From Saccharopolyspora erythraea (GTDB lineage: Bacteria > Actinomycetota > Actinomycetes > Mycobacteriales > Pseudonocardiaceae), in the NCBI RefSeq assembly GCF_018141105.1, contig NZ_CP054839.1:682001-746000 (forward strand): DNA of 64,000 nt. Reading direction: 5' to 3'. Position numbers and translations under genes: made by a program. How positions within the stretch are numbered: the first letter of the stretch is position 1; every line of letters starts with the position of its first letter. Positions 25,525-35,955 of this stretch are shown one piece after another. Under the pieces are notes generated by a model. It had not been told where the DNA came from. It saw only the letters and a program-made list of their open reading frames with translations, and did no database searches.

Positions 25525-26178
25525 GTGGCGCACGAGCAGGACGGCGGCAGCCGCCGCGGACGACCGCCGGTGAGCGACCAGGCGCGCAGGCAGCAGCGGC
25601 TCGACATCTCCCGCCAGGCCGTGCGGCTGTTCGGGGAGCAGGGCGTGGCAGCGACCTCCGGCCAGCAGATCGCCCGCGCCGCCGGGGTCTCCGAGCGGAC
25701 GCTGTGGCGGCTGTTCCGGGCCAAGGAGAGCTGCGTGGAACCGCTGCTGACCAAGGCCGTCGAGGGCCTCCAGGCCATCCTGCGGAGCTGGCCGCCGGAG
25801 GTCGACCTGGCCGAGCACCTTCGCGGTGAGTACACGTTCATGCCGGAGTCGTCCCGCGCGGACACGGACGCGGTGCTTGCCGTGATCCGCATGACCCGGG
25901 ACGAACCCGCTCTGCGCGCGGCCTGGCTCGTGCTCCAGGAGCGCGCCGAACCCACCTTCGCCGAGGTGCTGAGCCTGCACACGGGACTTCCCGCCGACGC
26001 CCCCGAGATCCGCGTCCGCGCCGCGACCCTGAACGCGGCGCTGCGCGTGACGGCCGACGACTTCGCCTGGGCCACCGCCGAAGGCGTCAGCGCGGAGGCC
26101 GTCGACCGCCACCGCAAGCGCATGGCCGAGGCGCTGCGCACGACCGCCTCGTCGGCGGTGCACCTGGCGGAGCTGTAA
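25525..26178 (+). CDS. TetR-family regulator
   Basis: A 217-residue protein with a typical TetR DNA domain: F-G-E-Q-G-V-A-A-T-S-G-Q-Q-I-A-R-A-A-G-V helix pair, then S-E-R-T-L-W-R-L-F-R. The C-terminal ligand domain is unassigned. The GTG at 25525 has a GGAGG site 5 bases before it. An earlier GTG at 25486 would add 13 residues and could serve a leaderless message, given TATAGG just upstream. It most likely represses the divergent P450. Confidence 0.88.
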   Translation: MAHEQDGGSRRGRPPVSDQARRQQRLDISRQAVRLFGEQGVAATSGQQIARAAGVSERTLWRLFRAKESCVEPLLTKAVEGLQAILRSWPPEVDLAEHLRGEYTFMPESSRADTDAVLAVIRMTRDEPALRAAWLVLQERAEPTFAEVLSLHTGLPADAPEIRVRAATLNAALRVTADDFAWATAEGVSAEAVDRHRKRMAEALRTTASSAVHLAEL

Positions 26179-26185
26179 GCGGCTG

Positions 26186-26391
26186 TCTTCGGACTCACCT
26201 TGCTTTGCGGTTCCGGTGGCGGAACCTCAGGCGCCCTCCGGGATCTTTTTCTGACGTATCGCCCATACGCGGCGAAAAAGCTGTCCTCGCCAGAGGACGC
26301 CTGAGAACCCCGCGGCGGTGCCGGTTGCGGGGGTGGGCCAAGCGGCTCGCCGCTTCAAAGATCCAAGAAAGGCTGTGAGGGCATCGCGCGC
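26186..26391 (+). repeat. Dispersed 3'-end repeat, copy C (full length)
   Basis: The most complete copy. The left module starts TCTTCGGACTCACC. The middle module of 80 bases is bounded by CTCAGGCG (26226-26233) and CGCCTGAG (26298-26305) and contains a CGTAT/ATACG hairpin (26255-26269). The right module has AAGCGGC/GCCGCTT (26340-26355), then TTCAAAGATCCAAGAAAGG. It sits between convergent TetR and sepH genes. I see no coding capacity. Confidence 0.78.
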
Positions 26392-26440
26392 CGAAGCCAC
26401 GCCCAGCACGGTGTCGTGCGACACCCGAATCGCGCCGGAA

Positions 26441-26482
26441 AACCGGAGGGCCGGTGATCCGCGGATCACCGGCCCTCCGGTT
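26441..26482. terminator. 42-bp perfect palindrome at the sepH 3' end
   Basis: Both halves of 21 bases (AACCGGAGGGCCGGTGATCC and one more G on the left) are exact complements with no loop. It lies 17 bases beyond the sepH stop and can work as a terminator in both directions. Confidence 0.8.
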
Positions 26483-26499
26483 CAGCTGTGCCTGGCCGC

Positions 26500-27453
26500 T
26501 CAGCGGTGCGAACGGACTCCCAGCAGGACGTCCTCCCACGACGGGACGATCGGGTGGTTCTTGCGGCCGCGCCGCTGCGGCTCCGCCTTGCGCTGCCCGT
26601 CCTCGTCCTCCGCGGTCGCCGCCTCCGCCGGGGCTGCGCCCGGCTCGGCGTCGTCGGCCGGAGCCTCCGGCTCCTCTTCGGGCTCCGCGGCCGGCGCCTC
26701 CGGCGCCTTCGCCGCGGGCGCGCCGCCGTCGAGGTCGAGCGGCGGCACCGAAGCGGAAGGCTCCGCGCGTTGCGGGGGCACGGGCTCGGCGCGTTCGGCG
26801 CCGGACTGCTGGTCGAGCTCCAGGGCCTCCCTGGCCAGCTCGGTCACCGGCCGGACGGTGCGCAGCGGGCGGTTCGGCGACGGGTCGAGCAGATCCGCCG
26901 CGTGGTCGTCGAGCGCGGCGACCGTGCCGCCGTGCGCCCCGGGGTGGAAGACCCAGTGCGCGGCGTTCTCGGAACGACCTGCGTTCCACTGGAGCTCGAC
27001 GACCCACTTGCCGTCCTCGCCGCGCCAGGCGTCCCAGGAGGTCTCGTTGTAGTCGTGGCCGCGCATGCCGAAGGTGTGCGCGACGACCTCACCGAGCGTC
27101 TGCACGTCCGGCCCGTCCTCGCGGACCGGGTGAGCGCGCTGGGCCATCTCGGCGACCTGGGCGCGTTCGAGCAACACCGGATAGGCGTAGCGCTCGACGC
27201 GCTGCTCGGGGATGCCCGCGGCCTCGGCGACCTGCTCGACGGACGCGCCGCCGCGGATCCGCGCCTGGATCTCGCGCGGCCGCATCTGCGCCTCCATCTC
27301 GATCTGCGCCTGGCCAAGCCTGGTCAGATCCCCGCGGGCCGCCGCGCGCAGGCGTTCGTCGGCGGGCACGGTAAAGCGGTCCCCGTTCTCGGGGTCCTCG
27401 CAGATGACGGTCTCACCGTCCTCGTCCAGCCCGACCACCCGCAGCGCTCGCAT
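26500..27453 (-). CDS. sepH: Septation protein SepH (DUF3071)
   Basis: A 317-residue protein: N-terminal DUF3071 domain (residues 1-170) starting M-R-A-L-R-V-V-G-L-D-E-D-G with a helix-turn-helix-like I-R-G-G-A-S-V-E-Q-V-A-E-A-A-G-I-P, then a long Pro/Ala/Glu-rich linker, and a short conserved C-terminal block R-K-N-H-P-I-V-P-S-W-E-D-V-L. SepH of Streptomyces and mycobacteria stimulates FtsZ assembly during septation. ATG at 27453 has a GGGAGG site. Gene order next to serC supports the identity. Confidence 0.9.
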   Translation of the reverse strand: MRALRVVGLDEDGETVICEDPENGDRFTVPADERLRAAARGDLTRLGQAQIEMEAQMRPREIQARIRGGASVEQVAEAAGIPEQRVERYAYPVLLERAQVAEMAQRAHPVREDGPDVQTLGEVVAHTFGMRGHDYNETSWDAWRGEDGKWVVELQWNAGRSENAAHWVFHPGAHGGTVAALDDHAADLLDPSPNRPLRTVRPVTELAREALELDQQSGAERAEPVPPQRAEPSASVPPLDLDGGAPAAKAPEAPAAEPEEEPEAPADDAEPGAAPAEAATAEDEDGQRKAEPQRRGRKNHPIVPSWEDVLLGVRSHR

Positions 27454-27477
27454 AACGCCAGCCTCCCGCCGACTACA

Positions 27478-27495
27478 TGTCACCAAGCTGTGACA
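27478..27495. promoter_or_regulatory. Inverted repeat close upstream of sepH
   Basis: TGTCAC-N6-GTGACA is a perfect 6-bp dyad ending 25 bases before the sepH start codon. It has operator geometry, but the binding protein is unknown; it does not match the usual CRP order TGTGA-N6-TCACA. Confidence 0.4.
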
Positions 27496-27497
27496 GT

Positions 27498-27537
27498 AAC
27501 CCGGCGCGCCCCCTTGACGCAGGAGGCACGCCGGGTT
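27498..27537. repeat. Inverted repeat in the sepH leader
   Basis: AACCCGGCG (27498-27506) and CGCCGGGTT (27529-27537) are exact complements with 22 bases between them. In RNA they would form a hairpin if the sepH transcript begins further upstream. Confidence 0.45.
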
Positions 27538-27614
27538 CGTCGTCTCGATGACCACCCTCTCAGCATCCGATCTTGCCCGATCGGTGGTCACCATGCGAAC
27601 AGGTAGAACCACTT

Positions 27615-27668
27615 ATCTTCACTCGGTGATCACCCTTAGTGGCCGGATGCCGCACATCGAGTGAAGAT
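27615..27668. repeat. 11-bp inverted repeat between serC and sepH
   Basis: ATCTTCACTCG (27615-27625) and CGAGTGAAGAT (27658-27668) are exact complements separated by 32 bases that contain the small palindrome GGTGATCACC (27625-27634). A role as operator or processing site for sepH is possible; the arrangement is unlike a compact terminator. Confidence 0.5.
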
Positions 27669-27691
27669 CAGTTGTGCGAGTCAGCGAACCG

Positions 27692-27730
27692 CGGTCCGGA
27701 CCCGCTCGGGCCGGCGATGCCGCCGGACCG
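27692..27730 (-). terminator. Probable serC terminator
   Basis: CGGTCCGG and CCGGACCG pair over 8 bases around a GC-rich interior that can form a further small stem. It lies immediately past the serC stop codon. Confidence 0.45.
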
Positions 27731-27732
27731 GC

Positions 27733-28911
<1,179 letters not shown>

Positions 28912-29052
28912 TCATGCGTGGCCGGATGACCGGCGCCGTTGCCGGCTCCTCGCGCTTGGCCGCGGCTCGGCGGGTGCTCGGCCGGCACCGCCGCCGCAGT
29001 CGCCGCACCGCAACTTACTGCTCTGCCCTCGCTTTGGCCAACGCCGCCCAGC

Positions 29053-29673
29053 TCATGCGGTGTCCGGGGTGTCCGCGGCGGGTGCACCGGCCTGCCGCCG
29101 GACGGCGCGGATGTGCTCGCTCAGCTCGTGTCCGCGGTGCAGGGCCTGGTCGAAGACCTCGTCGAGGGCGTCGGCCGGCTCGCCGAGGCGCTGCCGCAGG
29201 GACCGGCGGAAGCGCAGCAGCTCGTAGCCGGGGTCGCCGCCGGCGAAGTCGCGGGGGAAACCGTGGGGCACGAGCCGCTGGAGCCCGACGTTGGCCCAGC
29301 GCATCGCCATGCGCGGGCGTCCGTCGTGGGCGTAGGCGCAGGCGGCCGACAGGTAGGTCTCCTCGCGGGTGGAGTGGGAGTGCAGCAGCCCCGCGAAGAG
29401 TTCGTCGGCGTGCTCGCGCAGACCGCGCAGCATCAGGTAGGCGGCGTAGGCGGCCTTCGCGTCGAAGAAGCCGGTGCCGTCGTCGGCGTCCACGGCGCCC
29501 AGCAGTGCGCGACGGGCGCGCTCGTGGTCGCCCGCCCGTCGCCAGTACGTCGCGGCTTCGACGAGTTCGTCGCTGCGCTGGCCGCCGGACTCGGCGTCGT
29601 CCTCCAGCGCTTCGGCGAACGAGATGTCGATCAGCCGCCGCCGGGCATTCGGCAGTGGTGTGACCGCCACCAC
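29053..29673 (-). CDS. Helical-repeat (TPR-like) hypothetical protein
   Basis: A 206-residue soluble protein with pairs of amphipathic helices of TPR type, for example A-A-T-Y-W-R-R-A-G-D-H-E-R-A-R-R-A-L near residue 41 and L-M-L-R-G-L-R-E-H-A-D-E-L-F near 80. No catalytic motif is seen. I do not recognise a named family. It may be a protein-protein adaptor. It lies between citA and serC on the same strand, with gaps too wide to claim one transcript. Confidence 0.65.
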   Translation of the reverse strand: MVAVTPLPNARRRLIDISFAEALEDDAESGGQRSDELVEAATYWRRAGDHERARRALLGAVDADDGTGFFDAKAAYAAYLMLRGLREHADELFAGLLHSHSTREETYLSAACAYAHDGRPRMAMRWANVGLQRLVPHGFPRDFAGGDPGYELLRFRRSLRQRLGEPADALDEVFDQALHRGHELSEHIRAVRRQAGAPAADTPDTA

Positions 29674-29778
29674 TCCAGGTTACCGCCGCCGGAGGCGGGC
29701 ACGCCGCCCTCACACGCACTTCCGGCACCGGCCGCGCGCCGCCTTGAGCACCGGCACGCGCCGGCCTCCGACGGCCGC

Positions 29779-29806
29779 GCCGCCGCACGTCCTGACGTGC
29801 GGCGGC
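29779..29806 (-). terminator. Terminator after citA
   Basis: A 13-bp perfect stem GCCGCCGCACGTC / GACGTGCGGCGGC with a 2-base centre, 31 bases beyond the citA stop. Confidence 0.7.
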
Positions 29807-29837
29807 CGTCACGTGCCCGTGGAGACCGGCGGTGCGG

Positions 29838-30968
29838 TCAGCCCGCGGCGGCGACCAGCGGGTTGATCGAGCCCCAGCCCTCGACGTCCTGGGGCGCGCG
29901 GGGAGCCGGGCCGACGTACTGCGCCGACGGGCGGACCAGCCGACCGGTGCGCTTCTGCTCCAGCACGTGCGCGCACCAGCCCGCGGTGCGGGCGCACGTG
30001 AACATCGCGGGCATCATCGCGGTCGGCACCTCGGCGAAGTCCAGGACCACCGCGGCCCAGAACTCCACGTTGGTCTCGATCTGCCGGTCCGGACGGCGTT
30101 CCCGCAGCACCGACAGCGCCGCCCGCTCCAGCTCCGCGGCCACCTCGAAGCGCGGCGCCGAGAGCTGCTCGCAGGTGGTGCGCAGCACCCGCGCACGCGG
30201 GTCCTCCGCCCGGTAGACGCGGTGGCCGAAGCCCATCAGCCGCTCGCCGCGGTCCAGGATGGACTCCACGACCCGGCGGGCGTCACCGGTCCGCTCGGCC
30301 TCGGCGATCATCGGCAGCACCCGGGCCGGGGCGCCGCCGTGCAGCGGTCCCGACATCGCGCCGACCGCGCCGGAGAGCGCCGCCGCGACATCGGCCCCGG
30401 TGGAGGCGATCACGCGGGCGGTGAACGTCGAGGCGTTCAGCCCGTGCTCGGCGGCCGAGACCCAGTAGGCGTCCAGCGCCCGCACGTGGCGGGGGTCGGG
30501 CTCGCCGCGCCAGAGGGTGAGGAACTGCTCGGTCGTGGTCGCCGCCTCCTCGACCCGCTGCTGCGATACCGGCGGGAGGTCGCCGCGCGCCGACTGCGCC
30601 ACGTAGGAGAGCCCGAGCACCGACGCCTGGGCGAGCTGTTCGCGCGCTTGCTCGTCGGTGATGTCCAGCAGCGGCGCGAAACCCTGCGACGGCGCCAGCA
30701 TCGCCAGCCCGGCCTGCGCGTCGACCCGCACGTCACCGGTGCGCACCGGGAGCGTGAGGTCGGGGGTGGTCGGCAGGCCGTCGCCGAAGCGGCCGTCCAC
30801 CAGCAGCGACCAGACGTCCCCGAAGGAGACCGTGCCGACCAGGTCCTCGATGTCCACGCCGCGGTAGCGCAGCGCGCCGCCGTCGCGGTCGGGCTCGGCG
30901 ATCTCGGTCTGGAAGGCGACCACGCCCTCCAGGCCGGGGCGGAAACCGGACTCGCCTGCGTTGCTCAT
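29838..30968 (-). CDS. citA: Citrate synthase 2
   Basis: A 376-residue citrate synthase. Catalytic His residues are in G-P-L-H-G-G-A-P and G-F-G-H-R-V-Y, and Asp in A-V-V-L-D-F-A. It is the shorter, second type, like mycobacterial CitA (Rv0889c), and condenses acetyl-CoA (or another acyl-CoA) with oxaloacetate. A longer enzyme, the usual housekeeping form, is encoded at 47400. ATG at 30968 has a GAGACGAGG site; the frame is open beyond it. It is divergent from urease. Confidence 0.9.
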   Translation of the reverse strand: MSNAGESGFRPGLEGVVAFQTEIAEPDRDGGALRYRGVDIEDLVGTVSFGDVWSLLVDGRFGDGLPTTPDLTLPVRTGDVRVDAQAGLAMLAPSQGFAPLLDITDEQAREQLAQASVLGLSYVAQSARGDLPPVSQQRVEEAATTTEQFLTLWRGEPDPRHVRALDAYWVSAAEHGLNASTFTARVIASTGADVAAALSGAVGAMSGPLHGGAPARVLPMIAEAERTGDARRVVESILDRGERLMGFGHRVYRAEDPRARVLRTTCEQLSAPRFEVAAELERAALSVLRERRPDRQIETNVEFWAAVVLDFAEVPTAMMPAMFTCARTAGWCAHVLEQKRTGRLVRPSAQYVGPAPRAPQDVEGWGSINPLVAAAG

Positions 30969-31120
30969 GATGCCTCGTCTCTCACGCTCGGTGGTGCCGC
31001 GCGCGGGCGCGCGCGGTTCGACGTGGCGGGGGTTCGGAACGCGGAAGCGGCCGTGGTTGTCGTGCAACAGTGCACCGCGGGGTGGCGCTCACGCAATCGG
31101 ATCGAATGCCCTGACCGAAC

Positions 31121-31137
31121 TGATGACAAAGATCACA
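31121..31137. promoter_or_regulatory. CRP-like site between citA and ureA
   Basis: TGATGACAAAGATCACA reads on the other strand as TGTGA-N6-TCATC, matching 8 of 10 positions of the CRP/GlxR consensus. It lies 153 bases from the citA start and 129 from ureA, in a 297-base divergent region. Confidence 0.4.
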
Positions 31138-31220
31138 GCGTGCTCCCCGAATCAACTCCTGCGAGCACAAACGCGTGAAAAAAGGTTGTAAATGAACAAT
31201 CATGTGGAGGTAAAACGCCA

Positions 31221-31238
31221 GGTCACGTCGATTTGGCG
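31221..31238. promoter_or_regulatory. Operator-like site before ureA, similar to the one at 60381
   Basis: GGTCACGTCGATTTGGCG shares 14 of 18 bases with the perfect palindrome upstream of the NCS2/amidohydrolase operon. Similarity continues over the following CTGGTG. It lies 27 bases before the ureA start, a place that suits repression. Confidence 0.4.
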
Positions 31239-31265
31239 CTGGTGGCGATGTGCTAAAGAAGCAAC

Positions 31266-31568
31266 ATGCACCTTGCTCCCCACGAGCGCGACAAGCTTCT
31301 CGTCCACGTCGCGGCCCGGCTCGCCCGCGAGCGGATGGACCGCGGTCTGAGGCTGAACCACCCGGAGGCCGTGGCGCTCATCACCGACCACGTCGTGGAG
31401 GGCGCGCGGGACGGGCGCAGCGTCTCCGAGCTGATGAGGTCCGGCCGCGAGGTCCTGACCGCCGAGCAGGTGCTCGACGGGGTGGCCGACATGGTGCACG
31501 AGGTCCAGGTCGAGGCGACCTTCCCGGACGGAACCAAGCTCGTCACCGTCCACGACCCGATCAACTGA
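31266..31568 (+). CDS. ureA: Urease gamma subunit
   Basis: A 100-residue UreA beginning [12 protein letters not shown] and ending in T-V-H-D-P-I, both standard for the family. It is the small structural subunit of nickel urease, which turns urea into ammonia and carbamate. It is the first gene of a six-gene operon with separate gamma, beta and alpha subunits. Confidence 0.97.
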   Translation: MHLAPHERDKLLVHVAARLARERMDRGLRLNHPEAVALITDHVVEGARDGRSVSELMRSGREVLTAEQVLDGVADMVHEVQVEATFPDGTKLVTVHDPIN

Positions 31569-31613
31569 CCGCGCGACCGCGGTTCTGCCGCCCGGCGAGG
31601 AGGAGCGTTGCCG

Positions 31614-31982
31614 ATGCGCCCCGGAGAGATCATCACCGGTGACGGGCCGGTCCCGCTGAACCCGGGCCGCCCGCGGGTCCGGATCACCGTGGTCAACCGC
31701 GCCGACCGCGCCGTGCAGGTCGGTTCGCACTACCACTTCGCCGCGGTCAACGAGGGCCTGGAGTTCGACCGCGCCGCGGCGTGGGGCCACCGCCTCGACG
31801 TCGCCGCGGGCACCGCCGTGCGCTTCGAGCCGGGGGTGGAGCGGGAGGTCTCCCTGGTGCCGGTCGGCGGATCGCGGCGGGTGCCGGGTCTGCGGCCCGA
31901 GTACGCGGGCGAGCTCGACGGCCGCGGCCACGAACCCACCGCGCCGAACTACGGGGAGAAAGGCCAGGGGCACTTCGAGTGA
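31614..31982 (+). CDS. ureB: Urease beta subunit
   Basis: A 122-residue UreB with M-R-P-G-E-I at the start and the conserved S-H-Y-H-F-A-A-V-N stretch. A TTG two codons upstream lies too close to the AGGAGGAG site, so the ATG at 31614 is chosen. The 3' end carries a Glu/Gly-rich tail of about 20 residues past the usual core. It overlaps ureC by 4 bases. Confidence 0.95.
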   Translation: MRPGEIITGDGPVPLNPGRPRVRITVVNRADRAVQVGSHYHFAAVNEGLEFDRAAAWGHRLDVAAGTAVRFEPGVEREVSLVPVGGSRRVPGLRPEYAGELDGRGHEPTAPNYGEKGQGHFE

Positions 31983-33706
31983 GCACACCGTCGATCGACC
32001 GGGACCGCTACGCCGAGCTGTTCGGCCCGACCACCGGCGACCGGATCCGCCTCGCCGACACCGACCTGTTCATCGAGGTCACCGAGGACCGCAGCCAGGG
32101 CCCGCGCGGCTCCGGCGACGAGGTGGTCTTCGGCGGCGGCAAGGTCGTCCGCGAGTCGATGGGGCAGTCGGCGGCCACCCGCGCCGAGGGCACCCCGGAC
32201 GTGATCATCACCGGGGCGGTCGTCCTCGACCACTGGGGCGTGGTCAAGGCCGACGTCGGCATCCGGAACGGCCGCATCGCCGGCATCGGCAAGGCGGGCA
32301 ACCCCGAGGCGGGCGACGACGTCGACGACGCGCTGGTCATCGGCCCGTCCACCGAGGTCATCGCGGGCAACGGCAAGATCCTGACGGCCGGGGGCATCGA
32401 CTGCCACGTGCACTTCATCTGCCCGCAGGCGGTGGAGGTCGCGATGTCGGCCGGGCTCACCACGCTCATCGGCGGCGGCACCGGACCGGCCGAGGGCAGC
32501 AAGGCCACGACCGTCACCCCGGGCGCGTGGAACCTCGGCCGCGTCATGCGCTCGATGGACTTCATGCCGGTGAACGTGCTGCTGCTCGGCAAGGGCAGCA
32601 CGATGCGCGCCGAGGCGCTGCGCGAGCAGCTGCGCGCGGGCGCGGGCGGCTTCAAGATCCACGAGGACTGGGGCGCGACCCCGGCGGTGATCGACAGCGC
32701 GCTGCGGGTCGCCGAGGAGTCCGGCGTCCAGGTCGCGCTGCACGCCGACACGCTCAACGAGGCGGGCTTCTACGAGTCGACGCTGGCGGCGGTCAACGGC
32801 CGCTCGATCTCGGTCTTCCACGCCGAGGGCGCCGGTGGCGGGCACGCGCCCGACATCATCCGGATCGCCTCGGAGCCCAACGCGCTGCCGTCCTCGACCA
32901 ACCCGACCCGCCCGCACACCGTCAACACCATCGACGAGCACCTCGACATGGTGATGGTCTGCCACCACCTCAACCCGTCGGTGCCCGAGGACCTCGCCTT
33001 CGCCGAGAGCCGCATCCGGCCGTCGACGATCGCGGCCGAGGACGTGCTGCAGGACATGGGCGCGATCTCGATCATGAGCTCGGACGCGCAGGCCATGGGG
33101 CGCATCGGCGAGGTCATCATCCGCACCTGGCAGACCGCGCACGTGATGAAGCGCAAGCGCGGTGCCCTGCCCGGTGACGGGCGGGCCGACAATGCCCGGG
33201 CGCAGCGCTACGTCGCCAAGTACACGATCAACCCGGCCATCGCGCACGGCATCAGCGGGCACGTCGGTTCGGTGGAGGCCGGAAAGGTTGCCGACCTGGT
33301 GCTGTGGGAGCCGAAGTTCTTCGGCGTGCGCCCCGACGTGGTGCTCAAGGGCGGCTTCCCCGCATGGGCGGCGATGGGTGACGCCAACGCCTCCATCCCG
33401 ACGCCGCAGCCCTACGTCGGCCGCCCGATGTTCGGTGCACAACCTCGCGCCGCCGCCGCGAGCAGCATGTTCTTCGTCGCACCGGACGCGCTGGAGGCGG
33501 GCCTGCCGGACCAGCTCGGTCTGTCGACGGAACTGGTGCCCATCGACAGCACTCGCGGGGTCACCAAGCACGATCTGCCGCACAACTCGGCGACTCCGGA
33601 CATCGAGGTCGACCCGGACAGCTTCGCGGTGCGCATCGACGGCGACCTGGTCGAGCAGGACCCGGTCTCGGAGCTTCCGATGACCCAGCGCTACTTCCTG
33701 TTCTGA
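31979..33706 (+). CDS. ureC: Urease alpha subunit
   Basis: A 575-residue catalytic subunit. His143 and His145 in C-H-V-H-F bind nickel, Lys226 in F-K-I-H-E-D-W-G is the carbamylated bridge, and M-V-C-H-H-L forms the mobile flap with Cys and catalytic His. All expected active-site residues are present. The GTG start overlaps ureB, and the stop overlaps the ureF start by one base. Confidence 0.97.
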   Translation: MSTPSIDRDRYAELFGPTTGDRIRLADTDLFIEVTEDRSQGPRGSGDEVVFGGGKVVRESMGQSAATRAEGTPDVIITGAVVLDHWGVVKADVGIRNGRIAGIGKAGNPEAGDDVDDALVIGPSTEVIAGNGKILTAGGIDCHVHFICPQAVEVAMSAGLTTLIGGGTGPAEGSKATTVTPGAWNLGRVMRSMDFMPVNVLLLGKGSTMRAEALREQLRAGAGGFKIHEDWGATPAVIDSALRVAEESGVQVALHADTLNEAGFYESTLAAVNGRSISVFHAEGAGGGHAPDIIRIASEPNALPSSTNPTRPHTVNTIDEHLDMVMVCHHLNPSVPEDLAFAESRIRPSTIAAEDVLQDMGAISIMSSDAQAMGRIGEVIIRTWQTAHVMKRKRGALPGDGRADNARAQRYVAKYTINPAIAHGISGHVGSVEAGKVADLVLWEPKFFGVRPDVVLKGGFPAWAAMGDANASIPTPQPYVGRPMFGAQPRAAAASSMFFVAPDALEAGLPDQLGLSTELVPIDSTRGVTKHDLPHNSATPDIEVDPDSFAVRIDGDLVEQDPVSELPMTQRYFLF

Positions 33707-34407
33707 TGCCCGGCCCGCGCTCCGGCCTCGCGGTGCTCGCGCTGGCCGACTCACGGTTCCCCGGCGGTGGCCACGTGCACTCCGGCGGTGTGGAGGAGGC
33801 CGCCGCTCGCGGTCTGGTCACCGGCATCGCCGACCTGCGCGAGTTCCTCTACGGGCGGTTGCACGGGGCGGGTGCGCTGCAGGCCGTGTTCGCCGCTGCC
33901 GCCGCGCATGCCGCAGCTCGCGGCGTCCGGCAGGGGCATTGGCTGCGGCTGGACGCCGAGCTGGACGCCCGCACCCCCTCGCCCGCGCAGCGGGAGGCGT
34001 CCCGCGCGCAGGGCAGGGGAACGATCCGCGCCGGCCGGGCCGCGTGGCCCTCGCCGGTGCTCTCCGAACTGGTGGCCGCGACCCCGCGGCCACACCACCC
34101 GATCGTGCTCGGGGTGCTGGCCGCGACGGCCGGTTCCGGTCCCAGGGAGGCGGCGCTGACCGCGGGCTACCTCGCCGTCAGCGGACCGTCGTCGGCGGGA
34201 GTCCGGCTGCTCGGGCTCGACCCCTTCGCGGTCAACGCGGTGGTGGCCGAGCTGGCCCGCGACCTCGACGGCATCGCCGACGCCGCCGCGTCGGCCGCCG
34301 GGCTGGACCCGGCGGACCTGCCCGCGCCCGGCGCCCCGGCCCTGGACCTGCTCGCCGAGTCGCACGATCGACATCACCGGGAAGAGGTGCGTCTCTTTGC
34401 TTCCTGA
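33706..34407 (+). CDS. ureF: Urease accessory protein UreF
   Basis: A 233-residue all-helical protein with [18 protein letters not shown] near the start, the UreF signature. It forms the activation complex with UreD and UreG on apo-urease. It starts on the last base of the ureC stop and overlaps ureG by 11 bases. Confidence 0.92.
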   Translation: MPGPRSGLAVLALADSRFPGGGHVHSGGVEEAAARGLVTGIADLREFLYGRLHGAGALQAVFAAAAAHAAARGVRQGHWLRLDAELDARTPSPAQREASRAQGRGTIRAGRAAWPSPVLSELVAATPRPHHPIVLGVLAATAGSGPREAALTAGYLAVSGPSSAGVRLLGLDPFAVNAVVAELARDLDGIADAAASAAGLDPADLPAPGAPALDLLAESHDRHHREEVRLFAS

Positions 34408-35143
34408 ACACCACGACCACGGCCACGAGCACGTCGGCAACGGGCACGGCCACGGCCACCGGCACCAGGTCAGCTTCGACCCGACGGCCGCCGAGCCCGA
34501 CCCCTACGGCGCCGAGCCGCGCGGCGGCCGGGCCTTCCGGCTGGGCATCGGCGGTCCCGTCGGCAGCGGCAAGACCGCGCTGACCGCCGCGCTCTGCCGG
34601 GCGCTGGGCTCGGAGACCAATCTCGCGGTGGTGACCAACGACATCTACACCACCGAGGACGCCGACTTCCTGCGCAGGGCGGGTGTGCTCGACACCGACC
34701 GCATCGAGGCCGTGCAGACCGGCGCCTGCCCGCACACCGCGATCCGCGACGACATCACCGCCAACCTCGACGCCGTCGAGAAGCTGGAGGAGCGCCACCC
34801 CGGGCTGGAGCTGGTCATCGTGGAGAGCGGTGGGGACAACCTCACGGCGGTGTTCAGCCGGGGCCTGGCCGACAGCCAGATCTTCGTCGTCGACGTGGCG
34901 GGCGGCGACAAGGTGCCGCGCAAGGGCGGCCCGGGCGTCACCACCGCCGACCTGCTGGTCATCAACAAGGTGGACCTCGCCGAGCAGGTCGGCGCGGACA
35001 TGGCGGTCATGGTCTCCGACGCGCACCGGATGCGCGGCGATCTGCCGGTGGTCACGCAGTCGCTGACCCGCACGCCCAACGCCCCCGACGTCTCGGCGTG
35101 GGTGCGGCAGCAGCTCGCCGCCGGGGTCGTCGTCGGTGCGTGA
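34397..35143 (+). CDS. ureG: Urease accessory GTPase UreG
   Basis: A 248-residue SIMIBI GTPase with P-loop G-P-V-G-S-G-K-T (residues 53-60), the nickel-binding C-P-H motif in G-A-C-P-H-T-A-I-R, and N-K-V-D. The first 23 residues hold nine His, a likely nickel store, which may compensate for the missing ureE. The start is a TTG behind GAGG; a shorter start after the His-rich stretch would lose that feature. Confidence 0.93.
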   Translation: MLPEHHDHGHEHVGNGHGHGHRHQVSFDPTAAEPDPYGAEPRGGRAFRLGIGGPVGSGKTALTAALCRALGSETNLAVVTNDIYTTEDADFLRRAGVLDTDRIEAVQTGACPHTAIRDDITANLDAVEKLEERHPGLELVIVESGGDNLTAVFSRGLADSQIFVVDVAGGDKVPRKGGPGVTTADLLVINKVDLAEQVGADMAVMVSDAHRMRGDLPVVTQSLTRTPNAPDVSAWVRQQLAAGVVVGA

Positions 35144-35146
35144 GTC

Positions 35147-35914
35147 GTGAGGGCCACCGCGGCGCTGCGCGTCGAGCTGGCCGCCGACGGCCGCAACGTC
35201 GTCCGCGAACTGCGGTCTCAGCCGCCGATCACGCTCATCCCGCGCCGTGGCGTCGTGTCGGCCGCGGGAGGTCCCGCCGTGGTGCACCTGGTCGGGTCGG
35301 CCACCTCCCCGATGGGCGGTGACCGCGTCGACCTGCGCGTCCACGTCGGTGCCGGGGCCGCGCTGCGGCTGAGCGGCACGGCGGCGACGGTCGCCCTGCC
35401 CGGCCAGCGCGCCGGGCACAGCCACGCGACCGTCCGCATCGAGGTCGAGGCGGGCGAGACCGTCGAGTACCTGCCGGAGGCGACGGTGGTCAGCGCCCGC
35501 GCCGACCACCGGGCGGACATGCGCGTCGAGCTGGCCGAGCACGCCCGCGCCCGCTGCCGCGAGGTCCTGGTGCTGGGCAGGTACGGGGAGAATCCGGGGG
35601 TGCTGACCACCAGCACGCACGTCGTGCGCGCGGGCACGCCGCTGCTCCGGCAGCGGCTGGACATCGGCGAGCACCGGCTGGCGGGCAGCGCTGGCTACCT
35701 CGCGGGCGCGCGGGTGCTGGCGACCGAGACGGTGGTGTGGGACCACGACCCGGCGGCCCCGGCCGGGGGCGAGTGGTGGTCGCTGGCACCGTTGGCCCGC
35801 GGGGGAGCGCTGGCGACGTCGGTGGCCGCCGACGCGGTCACCGCCCAGCGCGGGCTCGCCGAGGCGCTCGGCCACCACCCGGACGCCGAGGTGCTCACCC
35901 GCGAGGTGTGGTGA
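35147..35914 (+). CDS. ureD: Urease accessory protein UreD
   Basis: A 255-residue UreD/UreH protein with the central G-S-A-T-S-P-M-G-G-D and a later L-P-E-A-T-V-V-S-A-R-A-D-H block. It scaffolds UreF and UreG on urease and passes nickel on. GTG start 3 bases after the ureG stop. It is the last gene of the operon; no nickel transporter follows. Confidence 0.88.
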   Translation: MRATAALRVELAADGRNVVRELRSQPPITLIPRRGVVSAAGGPAVVHLVGSATSPMGGDRVDLRVHVGAGAALRLSGTAATVALPGQRAGHSHATVRIEVEAGETVEYLPEATVVSARADHRADMRVELAEHARARCREVLVLGRYGENPGVLTTSTHVVRAGTPLLRQRLDIGEHRLAGSAGYLAGARVLATETVVWDHDPAAPAGGEWWSLAPLARGGALATSVAADAVTAQRGLAEALGHHPDAEVLTREVW

Positions 35915-35955
35915 GTGCCGCCCGCCCGGTATCAGCGGGATTCCGGGCGCGGTGG

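Noticed and set aside
9741-26391. Calling the dispersed repeats insertion-sequence remnants
   Set aside because: No transposase fragment or target-site duplication could be seen; the copies differ by whole modules.
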